Assembly: GCA_036850905.1 (NCBI GenBank)
Contig: CM072099.1
Span: 27,411,638-27,475,637 of the forward strand
Source: Luffa acutangula
Lineage: Eukaryota > Streptophyta > Magnoliopsida > Cucurbitales > Cucurbitaceae
Reading direction: 5' to 3'
Length of the DNA: 64,000 bases
Positions 28,727 to 39,221 of this stretch are shown piece by piece (the stretch's first letter is position 1; each line of letters opens with the position of its first letter). Both the position numbers and the translations under genes were made by a program. The notes under the pieces were generated by a model. That model ran no database searches and was not told where the DNA came from. It saw only the letters and a program-made list of their open reading frames with translations.

Positions 28727-30895
28727 AGCTGTCGCAACGTCATCGCGACGTGGAGCGGCCGACGTCCTTTCCTAAGGGTCTCTTTCGAGGTGAGAGGTTT
28801 GGAGTCGCCACCAATCATCTTGGGGTGTGATTGGTCACCCATTTTAAAGAAAAAACCGGTCTTTAAAAACCAAAAATTAGGTTCGGGGGTCAGTTGTGTG
28901 TAAGGAAGGTATTAGCACCGTACAACACCCGTTTGAAAACATTTTATTTCATTACTCGAATTCATTAAACAAAGGTCTATGTCTTAACAAAAAAATAAAC
29001 AAATAAAATTTGGAAGAAAAAAGAAATGAAAATTGAAAATTAAATGTCTCACTAATTTCACCTTATCTTTAAATAAAGTAAGGATTTAATTTTGTGAGTG
29101 GGGTTAACCCATAACTTTATTATCACGTATAAATTTCCCAATTAAGGAAAATCTTTCACCTCAAGAATTTGAAAATTATTTCAACTCCGTCATAGGCTAT
29201 ACATGAGCTAATTTGTCTCTCAACTATTACCTCACATTTCAAAAATAAAATGTGAAGTAATAATCCTCAGTGGTATGACACCATTCAATGGAAAAATATT
29301 TTTTCATTTTTAAATCAAATTCAATTAGAAATTCATTTGTAATTACTAAAGTAAAACTATTTTGAAGTTCATTTGGAAAATCCAATTTAGAATCAAATCG
29401 AAGTTGATTTGAAAATTTTCTAATTTAAGATCCAATTGAAATTTTGATTGCCAAAATAATTGACTAGTTAAACTTTAGGCTAATTTCCAGGCAGGGTGTT
29501 CCCTTTCGATCAGCTTAAATACCCGTTCTTAGACAAAATTAGCATTAAAGTTTTCATAATCAATCTATTTTAACCATTCAAAATATTAAATAATGATTTT
29601 GAAATTTGATTTAACCTTTCCAAAATCGAAATTGATTTCCAATTTAGTTTAAAATTGAAATTGATTTTCAATCTAAGACCAAAAGACATTGACTTGGAAA
29701 CTTTAATTTAGAACCAAATTGACATTTATTGAAAAATTCCAAATCACTTTGAAACTCATTGAATTCAAGATTAAAACCAACTGAGGGGAAAATGAAAATT
29801 CAAATAAAATTCCAATTGAAATTCATTTGGGCAATTCCAAATTGAAATTCATTTGTAAATGTCAAAATGAAATCAAATTAAAAACAAACAAAAGTTGAAA
29901 TCCCAAACTAAATCCAATTAAAAATTTATTATAAAATTCCAAATTAATTATTGAAACCAATGGAAGGGAAGTTTAAAATCATCTTTTAAAAAAAAATCAA
30001 GTGAAAAACAAATTGAAAATCTTAGTTCAAATGTCATTTGTTTGAAATTCATTTGAGCATTTCAAAACCCTTTGAAATTCATTTGAACAATTCAAATTAA
30101 AATAAAATTCAAAACATTAAAATTTCCATTTTAAAGAAAATTGAATTTTCTAATTACAAACTAGTGAACATTTATTAGGAAAATACAAATTCAAATTCAA
30201 ATTAGAAATTTTATGTTAGAATCCAACTAAAATTAATAAGAAAGACAATTAAAGTTGAAAATGTCATATTAAAATCCAATTGAAATTGGTAATAACAATT
30301 CAATTTAAAGCCAATTAAAATTAGTTTGGAAACTCCCAAATAAACTCTAATTGAAATTAGATAAAAAACTTTCAACTAATATCCAATTACAAGTTCTTTA
30401 GAAATCTAAAATAAATCAATTTAAATTTCTAATTAGAAAACGAAATAAAATAAATTGCAATTGATTTGGGAAACTCAAATTCATAGCCAAAATGAAAAAT
30501 GGAAAAATTTGGATACATAAAAAAATAAAAATAAAAAAAATAATAATAATAAAAGAATTTAAAAATGTGGGACCCACCTCATTCACTTTCCTCTTTCTTC
30601 TTCCCCAACTTCCTTCCCTCTCTTTTTCTTTTTTCTCTTCCACTTTCCCTCCCCTTTTCCACTTAGCCCTCACTTAGGAGCCTTGTTGGAATCAATGGAA
30701 AGCGGTGGCACGGTGGCGGCACGGCGGCGGCGGTGGTGAGTGGCAGCGGTAGCTTTGGTTTTTTTGAAAATCCTTCTCCAAACTCTATTTTCCTCTCTCA
30801 AACTCACTTTCTCTCTCCAAGCTCTTTCACTATTCTTCTCTTTTTTCTTGTGTTCTTGTTGTTCTTTCCTCCCCTTCCATCCTCCATAAGCTCTC

Positions 30896-30903
30896 ATTAT
30901 ATA
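30896..30903 (-). promoter_or_regulatory. TATA-like box of OG LTR
   Basis: TATATAAT on the minus strand, in the context CTATATAATGAGAGC. Transcription would run leftwards through the GC-rich stretch at 30740-30690. Assigned by sequence only. Confidence 0.5.
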
Positions 30904-30921
30904 GTATAGCTTGGAGGAAGG

Positions 30922-31120
30922 GGTTGAGAAAAAAAGGGAAAGAATGGGAGGTTGGGAGAAGGAGGGGGGAAAAGTTGAGAGAGAGGGGGAAAGAATGGGA
31001 GGTTGGGAGAAGGAAGGGGGATAGTTGAGAAAGAAGGGGAAAGAATGGGAGGTTGGGAGAAGGAAGGGGGAGAGTTGAGAAAGAAGGGGAAAGAATGGGA
31101 GGTTGGGAGAATGAGGGGGG
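30922..31120 (-). repeat. 50-bp minisatellite in OG LTR
   Basis: AAGAATGGGAGGTTGGGAGA (+ strand) recurs four times, near 30940, 30991, 31041 and 31091, with a 50-51 bp period. The copies are nearly identical, so the array expanded recently or is being homogenised. Confidence 0.9.
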
Positions 31121-31464
31121 AATGGAGAAGAAAAGGGAGAGGGAAATGTGAGGGAAGAAAAAAGAAAAAGAAAAATAAAAATAAATAATAAATAAAATAA
31201 ATAATAAATACATAAATAAAATAAAATGAAAATAATAAAATGAAAATAAAATGAAAATAAAAGTATAAAGTAAATAAAAATAAAACAAAATAAAAACATA
31301 ATAAAATTAAAACATAATAAAAAAATAAATATAATAATAATAATAAAACGAAATAAAGAAATTAAATTAAATTAAATAAAAAAAACTAAAAAGATAAATA
31401 AATAAATAAATACAAAGTAAAATGAAAATCAAAAAACAATTTTTTTGATAATATGTAGGGAAAG

Positions 31465-31519
31465 GGATTCGAACCACAGACCTTGTGGTTATCCGTACAA
31501 CTTTATGCCAGTTGAGCTA
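31465..31519 (-). promoter_or_regulatory. tRNA-like pol III A and B boxes inside OG LTR
   Basis: On the minus strand TAGCTCAACTGG (31519-31508) matches the A-box consensus and GGTTCGAATCC (31475-31465) matches the B box, 32 bases apart. The flanks do not fold into a full cloverleaf: the D-stem partner is missing. It is therefore a tRNA relic or the head of a tRNA-derived SINE captured by the LTR about 100 bp from its start, not a tRNA gene. Confidence 0.65.
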
Positions 31520-31620
31520 AGCTCTTTTTGGCATACCAAAAAAAACAAAGTGCAACCAAATATTGAAAAACTTCCAACATTATTACTAAAAATCAAGCCG
31601 GACCAAATACGGTGTCTACA

Positions 31621-31896
31621 AATAGTGTCGCCAGGATAAGGCACCCAGTCTTATTCCTATACTATAGACCCTTTAGGCTATTTCTTGAACAATGATCCCA
31701 TATGTCGCTACATATAGTTCAAGACTCATATTACAGCCTTGGATGTCTAGTTTATTGGATTAGGGTTATTTTTAGGCAAAGACAAATATAAAATAACTAA
31801 TAACAATTAATGGAAAAATATATCAATATTATTTCATTAATATCCGGTCAACAGTTACATTCACTATCTACGAGTTTTAGGGCATAAAACCCAACA
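31621..31896 (-). repeat. C2 3' LTR fragment
   Basis: On the minus strand it begins TGTTGGG at 31896. Only the first 276 bp are present; OG interrupts it at 31620. It is nearly identical to the corresponding part of solo LTR S2 (52375-52650) and of the C4 LTR, so all three belong to one subfamily, distinct from C1 and C3. Confidence 0.92.
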
Positions 31897-32035
31897 AACT
31901 CCCACTTGAACTAAAACACTAGTTAGTGGGATGTAAATGCAATAATCTAAAGCTGGAAATGTCATGTATGTTAAAATAATACAAAGAACTAGGCCATCCT
32001 TATACCCATTATACATTTCTCCCACTTGCCCTAAA

Positions 32036-35000
32036 TTAGATGGCATATATATCTCGTAGATGTAGACCTTGTAGATGACCCTCAAACACTTTAGCCGTGA
32101 GAGCCTTCATAAATGGATCAACGATGTTGTGCTCCAAAGCGATCTTAGTGACGATCACATCTCCTCGTTGCACAATCTCCCGTATCAGGTGATACTTCCT
32201 CTCGATGTGTTTACCCTGTTTGTGGCTTCGAGGTTCTTTTGAGTTGGCTACAGCCCCACTGTTATCACAGTATAGTGTTATGGGCACGTTCATATTCGGA
32301 ACCACTTCCAAATCAGTCAAGAGCTTTCTAAGCCATACTGCCTCCTTAGCTGCTTCGCAAGCTGCTACATACTCAGCCTTCATGGTTGAGTCTGCTATAC
32401 ATCCTTGTTTGATGCTTCTCCATACTATTGCTCCTCTATTGAGGGTGAATACTGACCCTGACGTGGATTTCCTTGAATCCTTATTAGGTTGAAGTCAGAG
32501 TCAGTGTATCCACTAAGAATCAAATCCTTAGCTCCATACACAAGCATGTAGTCCCTCGTTCTCCGAAGATACTTGAGGATATTCTTAACCGCTCCCCAGT
32601 GGTCCAACCCTGGATTAGACCGATACCTACTGACTACTCCTACTGCATAACATATGTTAGGCATAGTGCAGAGCATAACATACATTAAGCTGCCTACAGC
32701 TGAGGCATAGGGAATGTGTCTCATGTTCTCAATTTCTTGAGGTGTCTTAAGAGACTGTTCCTTAGACAGGTGTACCCCATGTCTGAAGGGTAGTGGTCCC
32801 TTCTTGGAGTTTTGCATCGAATATCGAGACAACAGTTTATCAATATACGTTGCTTGAGACAGTGCTAGCGTTTTGTTCTTACGACCCCTAAGGATTTGGA
32901 TTCCCAGAACATATTGAGCCTCTCCCAGATCTTTCATTTGGAATTGGGCTGCTAGCCATTTCTTAATGTCAGTGAGGTATCCCACATCATTCCCAATGAG
33001 TAGGATATCGTCTACATAAAGTATTAGAAAAGCTACTTTCCTTTTGTTGACTTTATTGTACACACAAGGCTCATCAACGTTTTGGTCAAAACCAAAAGAT
33101 TTGATTGCAGTATCAAATCTAATGTTCCAAGATCTAGACGCTTGTTTCAATCCATAAATGGATCGATTGAACTTACAAACCTTTTGTACCTGACCTTTGG
33201 CTATGAACCTTTCGCATTGAGACATGAAGATATTCTCTTCAAGATTACCATTCAGAAAGACAGTCTTGACGTCCATTTGCCATATTTCATAGTCATAATA
33301 TGTGGCTATGGATAAGAGAATTCTTATGGACTTTAACATGGCTACTGGAGAAAAGGTTTCCTCATAGTCAACCCCTTCCTTTTGGGTATAACCCTTTGCC
33401 ACTAGTCTAGCTTTGAAGGTCTGTACCTTTCCAACTGCATCTTTTTTTCTCTTATAGATCCATTTGCACCCTATGGGTTTTACCCCATTTGGTAGATCTG
33501 CGAGTTCCCATACAGAATTGGAGTGCATTGACTCCATTTCCAGGTTCAGGCTTTGACCCATTGATCCTTATCTTCGTCATTCATTGCCTGTCGATAAGAC
33601 AATGGATCCTCAATGCCATCATTAGGTATGACAACCTGAGTTTCAGTTAAACCCAAGTAGCGACCAGGTTGTAATACAATCCTCCCACTGCGTCGAGGCA
33701 TTCTCAACGTTTGAGATGGACGGGATGGACCTAAAGAATTAGTTCCTTCATCAACACTTGTTGAAGGTCCAGCTTCATCAACAACTCTTGGTGATTCTTT
33801 TATAACTTCTCCTAATATTGTTTTGTTGTGTGGTTTATGATCTCTCATGTGGTTTTCCTCTAAGAAAGTGGCGTGTGTCGATAAAATCACCTTATTTTCT
33901 TGTGGATCGTAGAAATAACCACCTCTCGTTTCTTTAGGGTAACCAACAAATTGGCACAATTTTGAACGAGGTTCCAGTTTATTAGGATTTGTCATAAGCA
34001 CGTATGCTGGACAACCCCAGATGCGAAAGTGATGCAAACTAGGTTTACGCCCCTTCCATAATTCGAAAGGTGTTTCAGAAACACTTTTCGAGGGAACAAT
34101 GTTCAAGATGTATACTGCAGTCTCTACTGCATACCGCCAAAACGAGCTAGGCAATTAAGCATAGCTCATCATTGATCGAACCATGTCCAACAGGGTTCTA
34201 TTTCTCCTTTCTGACACACCATTCTGCTGAGGTGTACCAGGGGCTGAGAGTTGAGATTGGATTCCATGTTCTATCATATAATCATCCTGGAATCTTTGAT
34301 CCATATACTCCCCTCCTCGATCAGATCGAAGTACTTTAATAGATTTACCTAATAGGTTTTTAACTTCAGTCTTAAACTCCTTAAACTTTTCAAAGGCTTC
34401 AGACTTATGTCTCATTAGGTACAAGTAACCATATATTGAATAATCATCTATAAATGAGATGAAATATTCGTACCCTCCTCGAGCTTTTACATTCATTAGA
34501 CCACATAGATCCGAATGTATTAACTCTAAGGGTTCTTTGGCTCTGTAACCTTTTCCAGTAAAGGGTCTCTTGGTCATTTTCCCCTCGAGCCAAGATTCAC
34601 AAAGTGGTAGTGAATCTTCTAACTTGCTTAGAAGTCCATTATTTACCAAACGATCGATCCTATCGATGTTTATATGACCAAGTCTAAGATGTCAAAGATG
34701 AGTATTATTACTTGTTTGAGAAATCTTTTGCCTTTTTCTTTGAGTTTCAGCAGTTTTAAATAATTTGTGATTTAAAAGTGCTTTGTTTTCGGTTGGTCTT
34801 AATACATACAAGTTATTTTCTAATTTGGCTGAACAAATAAGTACATCATTCTTATAAATGAACGCTTCATTCATATCAAAAGTAACTGTATACGATTGTT
34901 CAATCAAACATGAAATAGAAATTAAGTTCCTTTTAATCTTGGGAACGATTAAAAAACTTTCTAAAAGTAAGAATCTATTTCTAAAAAATAACTTCGCAGC

Positions 35001-35700
35001 TCCCACTGCTTTAGCTGAAATGACTTCTCCAGTTCCGGTCCTCAGTGTCATTTCCCCATCGTTCAACTGCCGAAAGGAACTATTTTCCTGAAAAGAAGAG
35101 CAAACATGATTACTTGCTCCTGAATCAAGTATCCAGGTAAACTCATCATGTTCAACTAGGCATGTTTCTAAAACCAGTAAATCAAATTTACCTTCCTTTT
35201 CCTTCTTTTTCTCAGCAAGGTACTTTGGGTAGTTTCTCTTCCAATGTCCATCTACATTGCAGTGGAAACACTTGCCCTTGTCTGCCACAGCTTTGGTTTT
35301 TTCCTTACTTTTAGCAGCAGTACCGGGAGCTTTCCCCTTGTTTCCTTTCTTCTTCTGAGTTTTCTTTGAAGAAGTGGCTACAGATTTAGTTCCAGAAGAT
35401 GAACCCTTCTCGAACTTTCATTTAGAGTGAAAAACGTTTGCTTCTCCTTCTATCTGTCCCTTGTTCTTAAGAAGAGACTAATAGAGTTGTAGCTCATTCA
35501 GGAGGCTAATAGGGTTGAATGTTATTTTATTCATCATTGCATTGCTTCAAAACTGTAGAAAACTATTCGGAAGAGATTCTAAGATTAATGCAACCTGACT
35601 ACGCTCATCTATGACCGTCCCGTTTGCTTCTGCCACGTTGAATTGGACCATCATATCCAGGACATGCTCCCGAACAGACGTGCCCTCTTTCATGCGGCAG
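32036..35700 (-). pseudogene. C2 gag C-terminus, protease, integrase, RT and RNase H (decayed)
   Basis: A copia polyprotein read leftwards. From the right: a broken Gag tail; a zinc knuckle whose last cysteine is a tyrosine (CFHCNVDGHWKRNY); the protease motif DSGA (near 35120); integrase with HSDL, LRSDRGGEY and SERRNRT; RT with YVDD (33018-33007); and RNase H, ending at 32036. Breaks: many in 35289-35700; TGA at 34694-34692 (Trp in C1); TAA at 34157-34155; a frameshift near 33550; a frameshift near 32490. A2 is inserted at 35700, and the N-terminal Gag part lies at 47855-47495. The element cannot encode a working polyprotein. Confidence 0.93.
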
Positions 35701-36868
35701 TGATAACTGCCCAAAAGGTAGTTATTTAGGCCTAAATTATATAGGGATTTGTGTGTCCTTTATGCTTATTAAGGTTGGTTTTGGATAGATATTACATGTT
35801 TTAACCCATTTGGAAGAATGGAAGCATTGGAAATTATTTTGTGTAGATTATGCTGCTGGGCGATTGGAGGGAGCAAATTCTGTGCTGCAGCAAAACTGGG
35901 AGCAGAAATTGCCACATCACAGCTCGTTAGCCAACTTCATAAACCGACTTCTGTTGAGTTATTTTCGGGATAAAGGAGCAAGGAGAGCCCTACACGTGTC
36001 CAAGTTGACCTAATTCAAGTCTCCTATCCTTCTATAAAAGGAAGAAGCCATCAAAGTCAAATTCATTCCATGTTTTCCCTTGGAAGCCGAATAGTATAGG
36101 GAGATTGAAGATCATCAAGAACACCATCTACCGCAAGCTGATTAGGGAGTTTATTTTCTTTATTAACTTGTGGTTATGGACATGCATACTCAGATTGTAA
36201 TTCGTATTCCTATGCCTATTATGAACTAAGTAGCTTAGGGTGTTGGTTAGGAATAATGTGATTACTGTGCTTCATCTCTAGTAATAAATTGACTATCGCA
36301 TTTTGGTTAATTGTTGTGCTTATTCTTATTTTATGCCCGCCTGGCCAGCCGGTGTGAATAGCTCTCTCTAGTTTCAGGGATGATTTAGAGAGTGTGTGGC
36401 AATTATCCACACTACGATCATTGTGTATTGGTGAACGCCAGTGACTGAGCTAGGGATAGCCAGTTGCCTAGTGCTTGATCGGTCGTACTTCATTGGGTTT
36501 GAAACATATCCCAAAAGATCCGGAGTTCCGGGAGGAATCCGCTAATAATACTGCGAGAAATGCATGATCAATAATATTGCTAGAGCATATCTTAGAACAA
36601 TCACTAAAACCTAACCAGCGTCTGTCTTTAATCTGTCTATCTATTTGTTTACTCGTTGTTCTGTCATTTATTTTGCTTCAGCATAATTCCGATAAAACTA
36701 AATTATTTTACTATTCTTGAAACCATTGGAAAGTTACACAGAAATAGGTAGAGTGGAAACTAATTCAGGGCTCGAATTGATAATATTACTTGCTGCAGAC
36801 TGTGTATACTTGCACAGGAATTCTAGAGTATTTTATATTATATTTTTACTCACTCTAGGAACCCGACA
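35701..36868 (+). repeat. A2 5' LTR
   Basis: It starts TGATAACTGCC and ends CCCGACA. A G-box palindrome ACACGTGT lies at 35992-35999, a W-box-like TTGACC at 36005-36010 and a TATA box (TATAAAAG) at 36033-36040. The same G-box and TATA arrangement is present in the 3' LTR and in solo LTR S4. Confidence 0.95.
35992..36040 (+). promoter_or_regulatory. A2 LTR core promoter: G-box, W-box-like site and TATA
   Basis: CACGTG (35993-35998), TTGACC (36005-36010) and TATAAAAG (36033-36040) lie in 49 bp. The TATA box sits between TCCT and AGGA-like arms. In S4 the G-box (62604-62609) and TATA (62644-62651) keep the spacing. bZIP/bHLH and WRKY binding is implied by the motifs only. Confidence 0.55.
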
Positions 36869-36874
36869 AGTTTT

Positions 36875-36891
36875 TGGCGTCGTTGCCGGGG
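36875..36891 (+). other. A2 primer-binding site (tRNA-Asp type)
   Basis: TGGCGTCGTTGCCGGGG, one base different (T for C at position 6) from the A1 site and six bases after the LTR. It is complementary to tRNA-Asp apart from that mismatch. Confidence 0.9.
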
Positions 36892-36996
36892 ACTTGAATA
36901 AGTTTTTATCTGATCTTTTTTGTGTATGTGTTTTAGTGGTTTGGTGCTAGAACTTTTTGATTGTTTCTTTTGTTTTTGCAGGTGTGATTTTGGTGC

Positions 36997-39221
36997 ATGA
37001 GCGATCCGCCTGGGGTACGGTTTGAGCTTGATCCAAAAATTGAAAGGACATTTAGGAACAGAAGGAGGGAGCAGCGCAGAAACCAGATGGAGAACATGCC
37101 GCAACTTCCACAGGTTCATGAAGGTCCAGCAGCAGCAAACCCCCAGCAGAATCCGTTGCTACAGCAAAACCCACTGTTTGAGCAAAATGAGCAGTGAAAT
37201 AATCAGGCTGAGAATCCTATCTTGATAGCGAACGATAGGACCAGAGCCATTCGAGCGTATGCTGTCCCGATGTTTAATGAGTTGAATCCAGGGATTGCAT
37301 GTCCTCAAATCCAAGCGACGAATTTTGAAATGAAACCGGTAATGTTTCAGATGTTGCAAACCGTGGGGCAATTCCATGGTTTGTCATCTGAAGACCCTCA
37401 TTTACATCTTAAGTCTTTTCTAGGAGTTAGTGATTCTTTTGTAATTCAAGGAGTGCCTAGAGATGCTCTTAGATTAACTTTGTTCCCGTATTCTCTTAGA
37501 GATGGAGCAAAGTCATGGTTAAACTCTTTTGCTCCAGGATCAATTAGGACATGGGATGAGTTAGCTGAAAAATTTTTGAGTAAATATTTCCCACCTAATA
37601 GAAATGCTAAATTAAGGAGTGAAATAGTAGGGTTTAGGCAACTTGAGGATGAGACTTTTAGTGAGGCTTGGGAGAGGTTTAAGGAGCTTTTACGAAAGTG
37701 TCCCCACCATGGGTTACCTCATTGTATTCAAATGGAAACATTTTACAATGGTTTAAATGGAGTAATCCAAGGTATGGTCGATGCTTCGACTTGAGGGGCC
37801 CTTTTGGCAAAAACTTTTGATGAAGCCTATGAAATTTTAGATAGAATATCTACTAATAGTTGTCAGTGGTCGGATGTTAGAGGCACAAATAAAAAGGTTA
37901 AGAGTGTATTAGAGGTTGATGGTGTGTCCACCATTAGGGCTGATCTTGCAATGATTGCTAACGCTCTTAAGAATGTGACAGTGATTAGTCATCAGCAGCC
38001 ACCAGCTATGGAGCCTGCAGCAGTGGTGAACCAAGTCACGGACGAAGCATGTGTCTATTGCGGTGAAGACCACAATTACGAGTTTTGCCCCAGCAATCCA
38101 GCGTCTGTGTTTTTTGTAGGTAAACAGAGGAACAACCCTTATTCTAACTTCTATAATCCAGGTTGGCGCAACCACCCTAACTTCTCATGGGGAGGTCAAG
38201 GAAATAACGTATAAGCGCAACAGAAGATGAACCAGCCGGGATTTGCTAAAGCGCAGGTAATGCCCCAGCAAAATAAGCAGGCTTTGCCCCAGCAACATTC
38301 AGAGAATTCTCTCGAGGCAATGATGAAAGAATTTATCGCTCGTACAGACGCTACAATTCAAAGTAATCAAGCTTCAATGAGAGCCCTGGAATTGCAAGTG
38401 GGTCAGCTAGCTAATGAGTTCAAGGCAAGGCCTCAAGGGAAACTTCCATCAGATACTGAACACCCTAGAAGGAAAGGTAAGGAGCAGGTAAAGGCAGTTA
38501 CTCTTAGGAGTGGTAAGCCATTAGAAGAAAGAATTGAGCCTAGTAAAACCCAGGTTATAGATAAAAATGGTGATAGAAATAATAATGTTGTTGTCGAGAA
38601 AGAGTTGGAGTCTGGTCAGGGTGCTGGAGGCAGCAATAAAGATGCTGGAGCATCTGGTTCTGTTCCAGATGTGGAGCCACCTTATGTGCCGCCCCCGCCT
38701 TATGTACCACCTCTACCTTTTCCACAAAGGCAAAAGCCTAGGAATCAGGATGGTCAATTTAAAAAGTTTTTAGAGATTCTTAAGCAATTGCATATAAATA
38801 TCCCTTTAGTAGAACCTATAGAGCAAATGCCTAATTATGCTAAATTTCTTAAGGATATTTTGACTAAAAAGAAAAGGTTAGGTGAGTTTGAAACTGTATC
38901 TCTTACTGAGGAGTGTAGTGTTATTCTTAAGAATGGGCTACTCCCCAAGGCTAAGGATCCAGGGTCATTTACTATACATGTGTCTATAGGTGGAAAGGAA
39001 TTAGGTAGAGCACTCTGTGATTTAGGTGCAAGCATTAACCTTATGCCTCTTTCGGTCTATCGAAAGTTAGGTATTGGTGAAGCTAGACCTACCACAGTTA
39101 CACTCCAACTAGCTGATAGGTCTATCACATATCCAGAGGGTAAGATTGAGGATGTCTTAGTAAAAGTGGATAAATTCATATTTCCTGTTGGCTACTAGAG
39201 CAATCTTCCATCTTAGTAAAA
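36997..39221 (+). pseudogene. A2 gag and first part of protease, broken
   Basis: The frame starts at 36997 (MSDPPGV) and stays in one phase through three in-frame stops: TGA at 37195-37197, TGA at 37792-37794 and TAA at 38212-38214. It has a Retrotrans_gag domain (about 37380-37770, with SWLNSFAPGS and SEAWERFKELLRKCP), a degenerate zinc knuckle (C-X2-C-X3-H-X4-C, near 38050-38090), a proline-rich linker (near 38680-38730) and the protease active site DLGAS (near 39020). After 39198 a short duplicated insertion shifts the frame, so the protease is cut from pol. The stops are single-codon changes consistent with decay. Confidence 0.88.

Larger units (their letters stand above)
19679..31620 (-). 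mobile_element. OG: Ogre/Tat-like Ty3/gypsy element, 5' half (minus strand)
   Basis: On the minus strand, from right to left: 5' LTR (31620-28730), tRNA-Arg type primer site, leader, ORF1 with a DUF7745-like domain plus a coiled coil, and gag. An extra ORF upstream of gag and a tRNA-Arg primer site are marks of Ogre elements (family knowledge). The element runs out at 19679 because C1 is inserted in gag; protease-pol and the 3' LTR should lie left of the window. S1 (22477-25725) is inserted in ORF1. The genes carry stops and a frameshift, so this copy is dead. Its right end abuts a truncated copia LTR, so it inserted into C2. Confidence 0.88.
28730..31620 (-). repeat. OG 5' LTR
   Basis: On the minus strand it begins TGTAGACACC and ends TTGCGACA. 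It holds, in minus-strand order, a pol III-like A/B box region (31519-31465), A/T-rich microsatellite-like DNA (31420-31150), a 50-bp minisatellite (31120-30922), a TATA-like TATATAAT (30903-30896), a GC-rich GGCGG stretch (30740-30690), a long degenerate AT-rich repeat region with AAATTGAAATTCATTTG-like words (30420-29280), and near its end the segment with AAGGTATTAGCACCG (minus strand complement) that I recall as well conserved in Ogre LTRs. Membrane-like or lysine-rich frames here come from biased composition. Confidence 0.88.

Noticed and set aside
30670..31299. Long minus-strand frames with membrane-like composition
   Set aside because: They come from A/T microsatellites and the 50-bp minisatellite in the OG LTR, not from a gene.
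31465..31519. tRNA gene on the minus strand
   Set aside because: A and B boxes are present but the D stem, anticodon stem and acceptor stem do not pair.
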